Below are positions 1 to 8,391 of a stretch of DNA of 14,000 nt, in pieces (positions within the stretch are counted from its first letter, which is position 1; each line of letters begins with the position of its first letter). This DNA is from Cristatella mucedo. Its lineage: Eukaryota > Bryozoa > Phylactolaemata > Cristatellidae. A program made the position numbers and the translations under genes. Where the stretch lies: positions 2,456,001 to 2,470,000 of the forward strand of contig WPIO01000027.1 of the NCBI GenBank assembly GCA_009760855.2, written 5' to 3'. The notes under the pieces were generated by a model. The model was not told the DNA's origin. It searched no databases and saw only the letters and a program-made list of their open reading frames with translations.

Positions 1-700
1 TCAGAGCTCTTCGCCTGCAATTGACACGCGAGCGCCCTAGTTGCTGCTGCTGCCGATAGCTCGGACAATAGCCGGCAAGGGGCAGCAGCAGCTGTTACCG
101 ACAGCAACTTGTGCCATGGCCATGCAGGCTGCGACTTTCTGTGCAGCTTGCACGCATTACGTGTGCAGAGATGCTAAAAGGCTAACATGGAACGAACACG
201 CGGGCATTCTCTCGACGTCGGTCTGTACTGTATTTTTGGCTGGCATGGGCAATGTTTACATTGCCGTTGCCGACTTCCCAGACACAGCAGTGGCTGTGCT
301 GTGATTGGCAGCAGTCGGTAGCCAATGCCAACGACTGGACAGCAGGCTGTGCTGTTGGCTGCAATTTGTAATTAATAGCCGGGGAGTCTTAACAGGCTGA
401 GTGAAAACGTGAAATTAAAACGTGTTCTTCATCCCTAGCTACCTCTCACGAGATCCAGCTAATAATAGGAATGTAGTCACAAAGATTTCACAGATCTGTG
501 AGTTCCGGCCAATAACAGGCCAAACGTTTAAATGATTGATTAACCTTGACCTTTGTCGAGACAACCAATCACAACAGCTGCATCCCCTTCTGAAAGCATG
601 CGGGGAAGAGATGCTGCCTGGCAGCCACCCTCGTGAACATATCTGTGAGTACGTATATACATACACGCTATCCTCACGATCCCGCTATCAAAAACACTAA
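1..700. other. Region without a recognisable gene
   Basis: Open frames here are short, share no motif with a family I know and show no convincing splice structure. The first 370 bases are rich in CAG/CTG and TTGGC/GCCAA words that form imperfect inverted repeats. The rest is unremarkable mixed sequence running up to the 5' border of the first LINE fragment. Confidence 0.5.
43..92. repeat. 12-bp perfect inverted repeat
   Basis: GCTGCTGCTGCC at 43-54 pairs exactly with GGCAGCAGCAGC at 81-92 across a 26-base spacer. The flanks extend the pairing imperfectly (AGTTGCTG before, CAGCAACT after). It could be a hairpin, or just the chance pairing of two short trinucleotide runs. No function is indicated. 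Confidence 0.5.
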
Positions 701-704
701 GAAC

Positions 705-935
705 GATTGACAACATTTAAAAAGCTCAAAACACACCTTTTCATCACAGCATTTAGTGGGTCTTTGTGATCGATCCATGCTTCGTGTGCATATGCCTGCT
801 TACACTGTGCCTGCTGCTAGCGCGTGTTACCACCAATCATTTGGTAATGCTTTTTATACAGCATCTGTAAAGTGCCTAGAAAGAGATTCAGTCCTCTGAG
901 GGCACTATACAATTGTATTATTATTATTATTATTA
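705..935 (+). mobile_element. 5'-truncated LINE (copy 1), 3' end only
   Basis: The reading frame at about 712-769 gives TFKKLKTHLF followed by ITAFSGSL and a TGA stop. This matches the end of the ORF in copy 2 (3440-4333), where the last residues are also TAFSGSL and stop. A 3' UTR follows, ending in AAAGTGCCTAGAAAGAGATT, CTCTGAGGGCACTATA and a (TTA)n tail at 916-935. This is the usual outcome of target-primed reverse transcription that stops early. The C-terminal sequence resembles elements of the CR1/L2/Rex1 group. The exact clade cannot be told from so short a piece. Confidence 0.88.
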
Positions 936-982
936 AAAACGGAAGAATGGGCACAGAGGACAGGCATGTCCTAGCTCAAATA

Positions 983-1797
983 CAGTGGTGCATAGGCTTA
1001 CGAGTGTCTCGATATGCAAGTGTTTCGAGATACGAGCTGTCTCTCGGCCGATTTTTTGCTTTGAGTTTCGAGCTCAAATTCGGGTTACGAGCCAGCTTCA
1101 GATACTCCACCGCTAGTTGCCGCAGCAAACGTCACCACTGAGTGTGGTTACTTGGGCAAATAAGGGTACGGCAGCGAACGACGTTCTGTTACAAAATTCT
1201 GCCAAGCGCAGGCCCGTTGGTTCGCTCCCGGACAGACTCGAGCGAACCATCGTGGTGCTTAGATGCACAAGATCGCCAGACTCCAGTGTTAAATCCGACT
1301 ACGACAGGAACAGCTAAGTACATACTGTACTCTATTTACGAAATAGCATCGTGTGAGAGTTCATCGCATAACTGATAACAATCGATGCGTCTGCATAAAG
1401 GCCCAGCCAATAAACTGAAAGTGAGGAAAGCCCGGCAAAAAGGGCAAAAATCAAATAGGCGAATAACATTCAGACATTCATTTCAGTGTGTCTCCTCTAA
1501 CTCTATTAGCATCTTAAAGTCATATGATCCCCAAGTTACTTCTGTACATTAGGATTAATAAAACTCGTTTATTGTAAAACATTCTATTGTATTGTTTTTA
1601 AAACAATATTTGCTATTTATAAGTATATTTTTAAATTTAAAAACATGTGACAAAAATTGTTTTGTTTTTTTTGGGTCCCAAAAGGATTAATGACATTTCA
1701 TTTCATTTCAATGGGAAAAACTGATTTGACATACCAATATTTTGAGTTATGAGCTCCGGCATGGAACGAATTAAACTCGTAAGCCGAGGTATCGCTG
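983..1797. mobile_element. Non-autonomous Tc1/mariner-type (Tigger/pogo-like) DNA element
   Basis: The two ends are imperfect terminal inverted repeats. The left end begins CAGTGGTGCATAGGCTTACG. The reverse complement of the right end begins CAGCGATACCTCGGCTTACG. Both continue into sequence related to CGAGTTTAATTCGTTCC. A TA dinucleotide sits immediately outside each end (981-982 and 1798-1799), as expected of the TA target-site duplication made by Tc1/mariner-superfamily transposases. Subterminal sequence such as ACATTTCATTTC followed by CAATGGGAAAAA, and repeated TACGAG or GAGTTATGAGC words near the ends, is typical of Tigger/pogo-like elements. At 815 bp there is no long ORF and no DDE/D transposase motif, so it would depend on transposase supplied elsewhere. 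Family assignment rests on the ends and TA duplication. Confidence 0.82.
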
Positions 1798-1840
1798 TAC
1801 ACACATCAGCTGTTTTAGGCCTGGTCGTTGCACAATCTCG

Positions 1841-1892
1841 TCTGCCAAGTAAGCTTGGGTTCAAAGTTTGCCAAGCAAGCTCGGGTTCAAGC
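1841..1892. repeat. 26-bp imperfect tandem duplication
   Basis: Two adjacent 26-base copies, 1841-1866 and 1867-1892, match at about 21 positions. The shared core is TGCCAAG(T/C)AAGCT(T/C)GGGTTCAA. The GGGTTCAA part resembles a tRNA T-arm (B box), so this may be a remnant of tRNA-derived SINE heads, but no matching A box is clear. Confidence 0.55.
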
Positions 1893-2454
1893 CGGTCACT
1901 AGCAGTAGCAACAGGCAGGGGGGGTTAAAAGACACACGTGTCGCGTGACATGCAGCTCTGTTGCATGGTTTCGTCGAGCTAATGGTTAAGTTATAACATC
2001 CGGTGAGCGAGACCGATCGCGAAGAGAAACTGTGAGCAACAGGTTCACAATTCAGTCAGGCCGTACATGGTTTTTGTGAGGCTTAAGAGGTTGAATCTCA
2101 CTGACACGTGCCAGCAGTAGCAGCGACGGATCTCGCAAGCGCTTGTCACAAGCTTAGGGCTCGAGCCGTCGGCTGGCCAACATCTTACATCTATCTGCTC
2201 GATCTGCTGACCGACTAACAGATGAAGACATGGAGTGATGGGGCAAACTATTCCAAATGTTGCTTTACCAAATTAAAACTTTTTTTGGTCATTTGCTGCT
2301 TTGGCAATCATTCAAAACAAGCAGAACAGATCTACATCTCTGACCGGCAGCCATTGCCACGGTTGCAGAAAAGCAGGGGCTGCACAAATTAAGATAGTCA
2401 ATCGAGAGCAGTGGGGCTGCAATGTCATGGATATTGCCGACATCCAATGCATAC
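1893..2454. other. Intergenic or intronic sequence
   Basis: No exon or intact element is recognised. GGGCTCGAGCC near 2157-2167 resembles a tRNA-type B box and is preceded by CTCGCAAGCGCTTGTCACAA, similar to an anticodon arm. It could be a decayed SINE head related to the 1841-1892 repeat. The minus-strand donor of the exon at 2455 lies at the right edge, so if that exon is real this is intron. Confidence 0.4.
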
Positions 2455-2727
2455 CTTTTCGCGCAGTCTCTGCAGCTCGGCAGCTGCCGTGACGACCTGC
2501 TCCAGAACCAGACTGCTTACATCCAAGGAGGGCAGCGGAGACGCAGCTACCGACACGAGCAGTGGGCGGTAGCCAGTGCCCCCGGCATCGCCGGCGTCAT
2601 GCCTCGCCATGGCAGCAGCACTGCCGCCGGGATGACCGACGACAAACGACAGGCGCTGGTGAAGACCCTGGAGTAGCCGCGTGTACTTGTCCTCCTCCTG
2701 CTTCAGCTGCGCTACGGCAGCAGACAG
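2455..2727 (-). CDS. Internal exon of an unidentified coiled-coil protein (most downstream exon seen)
   Basis: On the minus strand the exon is bounded by an acceptor reading GGGCTTTGTAG (an in-frame TAG lies at the boundary) and a donor GAAAAG|GTATGC. It is 273 bases, 91 codons, phase 0 at both ends, with no stop. The translation starts LSAAVAQLKQEEDKYTRLLQ, a clear heptad-like amphipathic stretch (residues 1-27). Then comes a Gly/Ala/Ser-rich linker (about 31-68, with GHPGGSAAAM and GDAGGTG), and it ends in a second helix-like stretch (about 72-91, LVLEQVVT then AAAELQRLREK). This matches the style of the exons at 7454-8391, which are also phase 0, so I assign all of them to one gene. I do not recognise the protein. 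The 4.7-kb gap to the next exon may hide further small exons. Confidence 0.6.
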
Positions 2728-2850
2728 CTACAAAGCCCAGATCGTCAAAGGCCAGGTGACCGCCAGTTAGGTGTAGGAGCACGCCGAGCACCCTCGTGCG
2801 CAAGCATGTGCGTAACGCTCATGCACCACATCCCTGCATGTATGAACGCG

Positions 2851-3439
<589 letters not shown>

Positions 3440-3465
3440 TCGAAGGAAAACACGGCCTTTGTGCT

Positions 3466-4109
3466 GCCAGCATATCTCCTGTTGAATCAGCTCGAAATCT
3501 AGGTGTCATGTTCCAAAGCAACCTCTCATTAGACGACTATATCAGCTCCACAGTCAAATCTGCCTATTTTCAGCTTCATAACATTGCTAAAATTCGGGCT
3601 TGTTTAGATAAGGATACCACGTCTAAGTTGGTCCATGCATTCGTGACATCCCGTCTCGACTTCTGCAACTCACTGCTTACTGGCCTACCAGCGTGTGCGA
3701 TCAGGCGATTGCAGCTGGTGCAAAACTCTGCAGCTAGGCTTGTCTGTCGTGAGCGTCGCAGTTGCCACATTACTCCACTTCTCGCCGACCTGCACTGGCT
3801 ACCAGTCAAGCAACGGATCGATTCAAAGTTTTGTCGCTCACTTTTAGGTCACTTCATTCTTTGGCTCCAGCATCTCTCAGATCTACTCCCCACCAGGCCA
3901 AGCATCGTACCACCTGCTTTTCGGAATCCAACAGCTTACCACTATCTCGTACAAACCTCAAATCCTTTGGAGACCGTGCATTTAGTTTGTATGCTCCCAA
4001 AGACTTGAACTCCCTCCCGACTTGCATCAGAACATCCCCTGACTTGATCACATTTAAAAAGAACTTGAAAACACACCTATTTAGGACAGCATTTAGTGGG
4101 TCCCTGTGA
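3466..4109 (+). pseudogene. C-terminal fragment of a LINE reverse transcriptase ORF, one frameshift
   Basis: The frame opens as ASISPVESARNLGVMFQSN and contains the landmarks of the region after the RT core in CR1/L2-type elements: SRLDFCNSLLTGLP, LQLVQNSAARLV, HITPLLADLHWLPVKQRID. At about 3823 one base appears lost, and the protein continues in another frame as FKVLSLTFRSLHSLAPASL, then FGDRAFSLYAPKDLNSLP and FKKNLKTHLF, ending TAFSGSL and TGA at 4107-4109. Apart from that break the frame is open, so the copy is fairly young. Function in an intact element is reverse transcription at the nicked target. This fragment has no catalytic residues. Confidence 0.88.
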
Positions 4110-4132
4110 TTCGTCCTTGATGTGCTTATGCG

Positions 4133-4208
4133 TGCTGACACTGTGCATGCTGCTACTAACCACATTTGCATGCTGACCCTGTGCATGTCACTCCTAACTA
4201 CGTTGTTC
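4133..4208 (+). repeat. 38-bp tandem duplication in the LINE 3' UTR
   Basis: Copies 4133-4170 (TGCTGACACTGTGCATG...) and 4171-4208 (TGCTGACCCTGTGCATG...) lie head to tail. LINE copy 1 has only one such unit (TGCTTACACTGTGCCTGCTG near 798). The duplication is therefore a difference between copies, or subfamilies, of the same LINE. Confidence 0.75.
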
Positions 4209-4333
4209 ATGTTGTTTATCAAGCATGATATTACTCATGATTCAATCGCGTTTCCCTTTGCAGCAAATGTAAAGCACCTAGGAAGAGATTGAGTTCTCTG
4301 AGGGCGCTTTATCAAGTGCATTATTATTATTAC

Positions 4334-4802
4334 TTGATCTGCTAGCCACAAAAATCCAAGAGGTCACACTTTAAGGCTCCCTGTCCGTAATGGCTGAGCT
4401 ATTGCAGGCCACAGCAGCAAACGCTGGAGCATTTCATAAATACAAGAAGCATACGGTGGGTCTCACGTCGTGCTCGAAGATCTCAACAAAGTCAAGACAA
4501 GTGCACGGAAAAATGTGGAAACGTAGCAATCGTCAAAGTACAGCAGCGAAACAAGTGTGCGGCTTCGAGGAATAGGTCTCAACAAGACACGCGATATTGT
4601 TTGTAAATATTTTGCACAGCGACCAAGAGTGTGCCCCATCCTAACGTTTTCTTGGATGGTGTATAATACTTCCAGATATGAATTGCTTTTGAACATCACA
4701 AGAGCGGCCTCACGAGATTCCCCATCCAGAGTACGGTTAAGCAACACGAGATATTGTTAAGTAGACCATCAAAACCGTGACCTGACCATCCAAATCGCCT
4801 CG
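4334..4802. other. Sequence between LINE copies 2 and 3
   Basis: No gene is recognised. Frames of about 60 codons exist on both strands but lack motifs or splice signals I can defend. A short pair of related words, ACACGCGATATTGTTT (near 4587) and ACACGAGATATTGTTA (near 4744), recurs about 157 bases apart, with no obvious meaning. Confidence 0.45.
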
Positions 4803-5205
4803 GCCAGCATATATCCTGTGGTCTTTGCATTAAGTCTGGATGCCGTCTTCGAAGACATTTCACTAAATGACCACATCAGCTCCACAGCCAGGTCTGCCTA
4901 CTTTCACCTACAGAATGCTGCAAAAATGTGAGCTTTCTTAAATAAGGACAGCACAGCCAAGCTGTTCCATGCATTTGCATCATTCTGACAAGACTTTTGT
5001 AACTCGCTAAATTGTAGTCTTCTTACCCATGCAATAAGCCACTTAAAGTTTGTGCAAAACTCAGCAGTTGGACTTTTGTCTGTCGTGAACATCGACGCTG
5101 CCACATTACACCCCTTCTCACCAATCAATCTGCACTGGCTGCCCATCAAGTAGTGTATCAACGTCAAGATTATGTCACTCACCGGACTACAGCCATACAG
5201 TTTGA
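4803..5205 (+). mobile_element. Decayed internal LINE fragment (copy 3)
   Basis: The frame starts ASIYPVVFALSLDAVF and continues LNDHISSTARSAYFHL, aligning with ASISPVESARNLGVMF and LDDYISSTVKSAYFQL of copy 2. Later pieces FCNSL, FVQNSA, LHWLPIK and IMSLTGLQPYS match in order. The frame is broken by several stops (for example after NAAKM and after LPIK) and by small indels. The copy ends before the C-terminal FKKNLKTHLF block and has no 3' UTR or (ATT)n tail, so both ends are missing. It is clearly older than copies 1 and 2. Confidence 0.85.
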
Positions 5206-5983
5206 CTGTAGTCGGCTAGCAAAAGTCGTATCCTCGGCACGGCTCAAGCAGGCCAGGCTGGTAGAATAACTCCATATGCCAATGCTGCATCCATGGCTGC
5301 AATGCTGGCACTTCGGATTGACAGAATGCATGCATGTGTGACCTTTGCAGTGGTTCCAACCGAAGAAATCTTTAAAATGTTTGAACTGAGAAGTGGGAGT
5401 GCAACATTAATTCAAACATAATTTTGTATTGGTATGCATCTAGGTCCAAATGTACATAAACGTAAAAGTTAAAATCACGGGCAGATGAACATTATCTTAA
5501 GCTAAATTCAATCGGTCCAACTTTAGTTCTTCTAACTAGCTGCATTCTCGAGAGGCGACCTATGACGTTTACGTAATCAACGAATGCACTACATTATACA
5601 ACAGCCTCTGGTAAACAGGACCTGCCCCTATCCAGTGTGCTACGGCAATATTATATGCATCGATGGGTAATTTAAGCAGCTCTCTAAGCGAAGAAAGTAG
5701 GCAATGCTTCGGTAGTTCCTACTTTATACGAGAGTGGCTAGGTTCGAAAGCATACTACATCACTTACCACTAATCCGAAAATTTGCAACAATTTTACCTA
5801 CAACAGGCCCTTTCATCGGTAGCTTCTTACAACATCAGCTTTTCGTGTCCGGCAGTACTGTGCAAGTCTATCAAGGACAAATCTATTTTTCCAATCACTA
5901 GGTTGAAACTCCAACAGCAGCACACAACTAGAATCCAACCAGAACCCAAAGTCCAACTTTCTATGGATGGGGATTCCAACTAA
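5206..5983. other. Region without a recognisable gene
   Basis: AT-rich to mixed sequence. There is a quasi-palindrome centred on CCATGG near 5290 (TGCCA and TGGCA outer arms). No LINE sequence, splice-bounded exon or RNA gene is seen. Confidence 0.45.
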
Positions 5984-6136
5984 GCTAAGATCCACAAAGC
6001 TCGCCAGAACCAGCAACGTGGGCCCCAAATGGAGAAGCTGGTCCGACTAAACTTGGAGTGTGCCAATGCAGAGGAACCACTGGAAATGTTGGAGGACTTA
6101 CATAGCTTCTTGCCGAGCATCATGTTAGACAGCTAG
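5984..6136 (+). other. Short unidentified ORF with protein-like composition
   Basis: From just after a stop at 5981-5983 the frame runs 50 codons to TAG at 6134-6136, with the first Met at 6029. It is rich in charged and hydrophobic residues with heptad-like spacing, for example MEKLVRLNLECANAEEPLEM followed by LEDLHSFLPS. It could be the end of a gene or of a transposon ORF. There is no good 3' splice site upstream (no polypyrimidine tract), and I know no family that fits. Chance is a real alternative at this length. Confidence 0.25.
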
Positions 6137-6192
6137 CTTGCACTACGCTAGCTCCCACACTTGGGCACATATGCATGCATGCTCTCTTGCAT

Positions 6193-7453
<1,261 letters not shown>

Positions 7454-7636
7454 CTCTCGCTGCTGCCCACTGGCAGCCGAACGCTCTCTGCTCAGCTCCT
7501 CGCTCTTGCTCCTGAGCTCCTGGTCAGCTGCTCGAAGCTGATCCTTGGTCGCCATTAGCCGAGCGTCGGCGTCACTCAGCTGCACCTTGACCTTGGCCAG
7601 CTCACTGCCGGTATGGTTGGCGGCACGCTGGGCATC
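7454..7636 (-). CDS. Internal coiled-coil exon of an unidentified protein
   Basis: On the minus strand a strong acceptor (pyrimidine-rich TTGCCTTTGACATTCATCAG) opens 183 bases, 61 codons, closed by donor CGAGAG|GTAAGA. It is phase 0 at both ends with no stops. Residues 1-10 are DAQRAANHTG. From about residue 12 to 55 it is a continuous charged heptad-type helix: ELAKVKVQLSDADARLMATK, then DQLRAADQELRSKSEELSRE. The composition is typical of long coiled coils of cytoskeletal, centrosomal, ciliary or Golgi proteins, but such sequence cannot identify a family. It joins in frame after the exon at 8000-8083. Confidence 0.8.
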
Positions 7637-7750
7637 CTGATGAATGTCAAAGGCAACTAGTGGCAGGGCGAAGGCAGGCAGCTAAGATATGCGCAGAAGG
7701 TATGCAGCAAAGGTATGCTCAGTCCCGCTGCCGGCAGCCCCCTCATCCAA

Positions 7751-7876
7751 AGTTCGCCGGCAATGACAGAGGTCAAGGTGAAAGCGTTGGATGCCCCAGG
7801 TCGTGGGCTCGAGCCCATATGTGGCATGTGTGAAGTGCCTGAACAGAGGTTATTAAGTTCTCTTAGAGAGCTTTAA
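7751..7876 (+). mobile_element. tRNA-derived SINE with a LINE-like 3' tail
   Basis: The 5' part has tRNA-like D-arm sequence (GAGGTCAAGGTGAAAGCG, A-box position). It then has a T-arm, GTGGG CTCGAGC CCAT, whose stem pairs, with the B-box core at about 7804-7815. The 3' part from 7831 reads AAGTGCCTGAACAGAGGTTA, then AGTTCTCTTAGAGAGCTTTA. This lines up with the LINE tails AAGTGCCTAGAAAGAGATT...CTCTGAGGGCACTATA (copy 1) and AAGCACCTAGGAAGAGATT...CTCTGAGGGCGCTTTA (copy 2). It lies on the plus strand inside the intron between two minus-strand exons. The 5' boundary is approximate and I could not define target-site duplications. Confidence 0.75.
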
Positions 7877-7924
7877 AAATGAATTACTTATACCATATGA
7901 GCTCATGGAGCAGGCCAAGAGAAC

Positions 7925-7944
7925 GGCAGCAGCAGCAGCAGCAG
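7925..7944. repeat. Short (GCA)n microsatellite
   Basis: About six and a half GCA units, inside the presumed intron just past the donor of the 8000-8083 exon. Frames through it give poly-A, poly-Q or poly-C and are not evidence of coding. Confidence 0.85.
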
Positions 7945-7999
7945 CGAGGGAGGTGGCAGCCGCGCACACTTCCGGTGGCGTGCGCACGACCGGTGGTAC

Positions 8000-8083
8000 C
8001 TGCAGAGCAGCTTGGCTGGCGCTCAGCGCTTCCTTGTACGTGTCGGCCTCCTTGGTCAGGCAGTCGCACAAGTGTCTGAGCTT
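8000..8083 (-). CDS. Short internal exon, unidentified coiled-coil protein
   Basis: It reads on the minus strand from acceptor TTGCAG to donor CTGCAG|GTACCA. It is 84 bases, 28 codons, phase 0 at both ends, and begins KLRHLCDCLTKEADTYKEAL. The sequence is helix-like and would link the exon at 8203-8391 to the coil at 7454-7636. The acceptor is doubled, CTTGCAGTTGCAG, so two residues (Leu-Gln) may be included or skipped in different transcripts. An in-frame stop about 48 bases upstream limits any extension. The pyrimidine tract is modest, so the 5' border is less certain than the frame. Confidence 0.65.
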
Positions 8084-8202
8084 CTGCAACTGCAAGCGCA
8101 GCAGCACGCAAAGCTGGACGCAGCACAGCTACACTCCATCGTCTGGCAGCGAAACTGGAGCAGGCAGGCTTTTCTCGCCCACTGACGTCGCCAGGCACTG
8201 AC

Positions 8203-8391
8203 CTCCTCGGCAGTGAACTCGAAGTCTTTCTTGTATGTACCGAGAGCTTGCCTCAATATGTCCAGCATTGCACCTGGGATGCGACCCGACTTGCCGTCTC
8301 GCAAGTGCCTGTTATCCAGGCCAATGTTGAAATCGGCCATCAATATCTCCAGATCCTTCGTGTTACCTTCATACACGTCTTCCATAACGAC
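8203..8391 (-). CDS. Internal exon with a possible folded segment, unidentified protein
   Basis: The acceptor on the minus strand is CTCTGTCTGTAG and the donor is GAGGAG|GTCAGT. It is 189 bases, 63 codons, phase 0 at both ends. It starts VVMEDVYEGNTKDLEILMAD and continues FNIGLDNRHLRDGKSGRIPG and AMLDILRQALGTYKKDFEFT, ending AEE. The Gly, Pro and aromatic content and the NRHLRDGKSGR loop are unlike a simple coiled coil and suggest a small conserved domain before the coil encoded downstream. Codon use and lack of stops support coding. I do not recognise the family. Comparison from memory with the dynactin p150 subunit found no match. Confidence 0.75.

Larger units (their letters stand above)
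3440..4333 (+). mobile_element. 5'-truncated LINE (copy 2), CR1/L2/Rex1-like
   Basis: The longest copy in the window. It carries the C-terminal part of the LINE ORF, a 3' UTR of about 225 bases and a short (ATT)n tail at 4319-4333. The catalytic reverse transcriptase core lies upstream of what is retained and is absent, so the copy cannot move itself. The 5' boundary is approximate, since homology to copy 3 becomes clear only from about 3466. The 3' tail (4266-4320) aligns with that of copy 1 and with the end of the SINE at 7751-7876. Confidence 0.9.

Noticed and set aside
872-1375. Possible transposase ORFs inside the DNA element
   Set aside because: The frames are short, overlap each other in different phases and carry no helix-turn-helix or DDE/D motif.
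3854-4222. Minus-strand 122-codon ORF
   Set aside because: It is antisense to the LINE ORF and 3' UTR of copy 2, where the plus strand has clear RT-family motifs.
4904-5182. Minus-strand 92-codon ORF
   Set aside because: It lies antisense to LINE copy 3, and the plus strand matches LINE protein in order. The reverse frame is a shadow.
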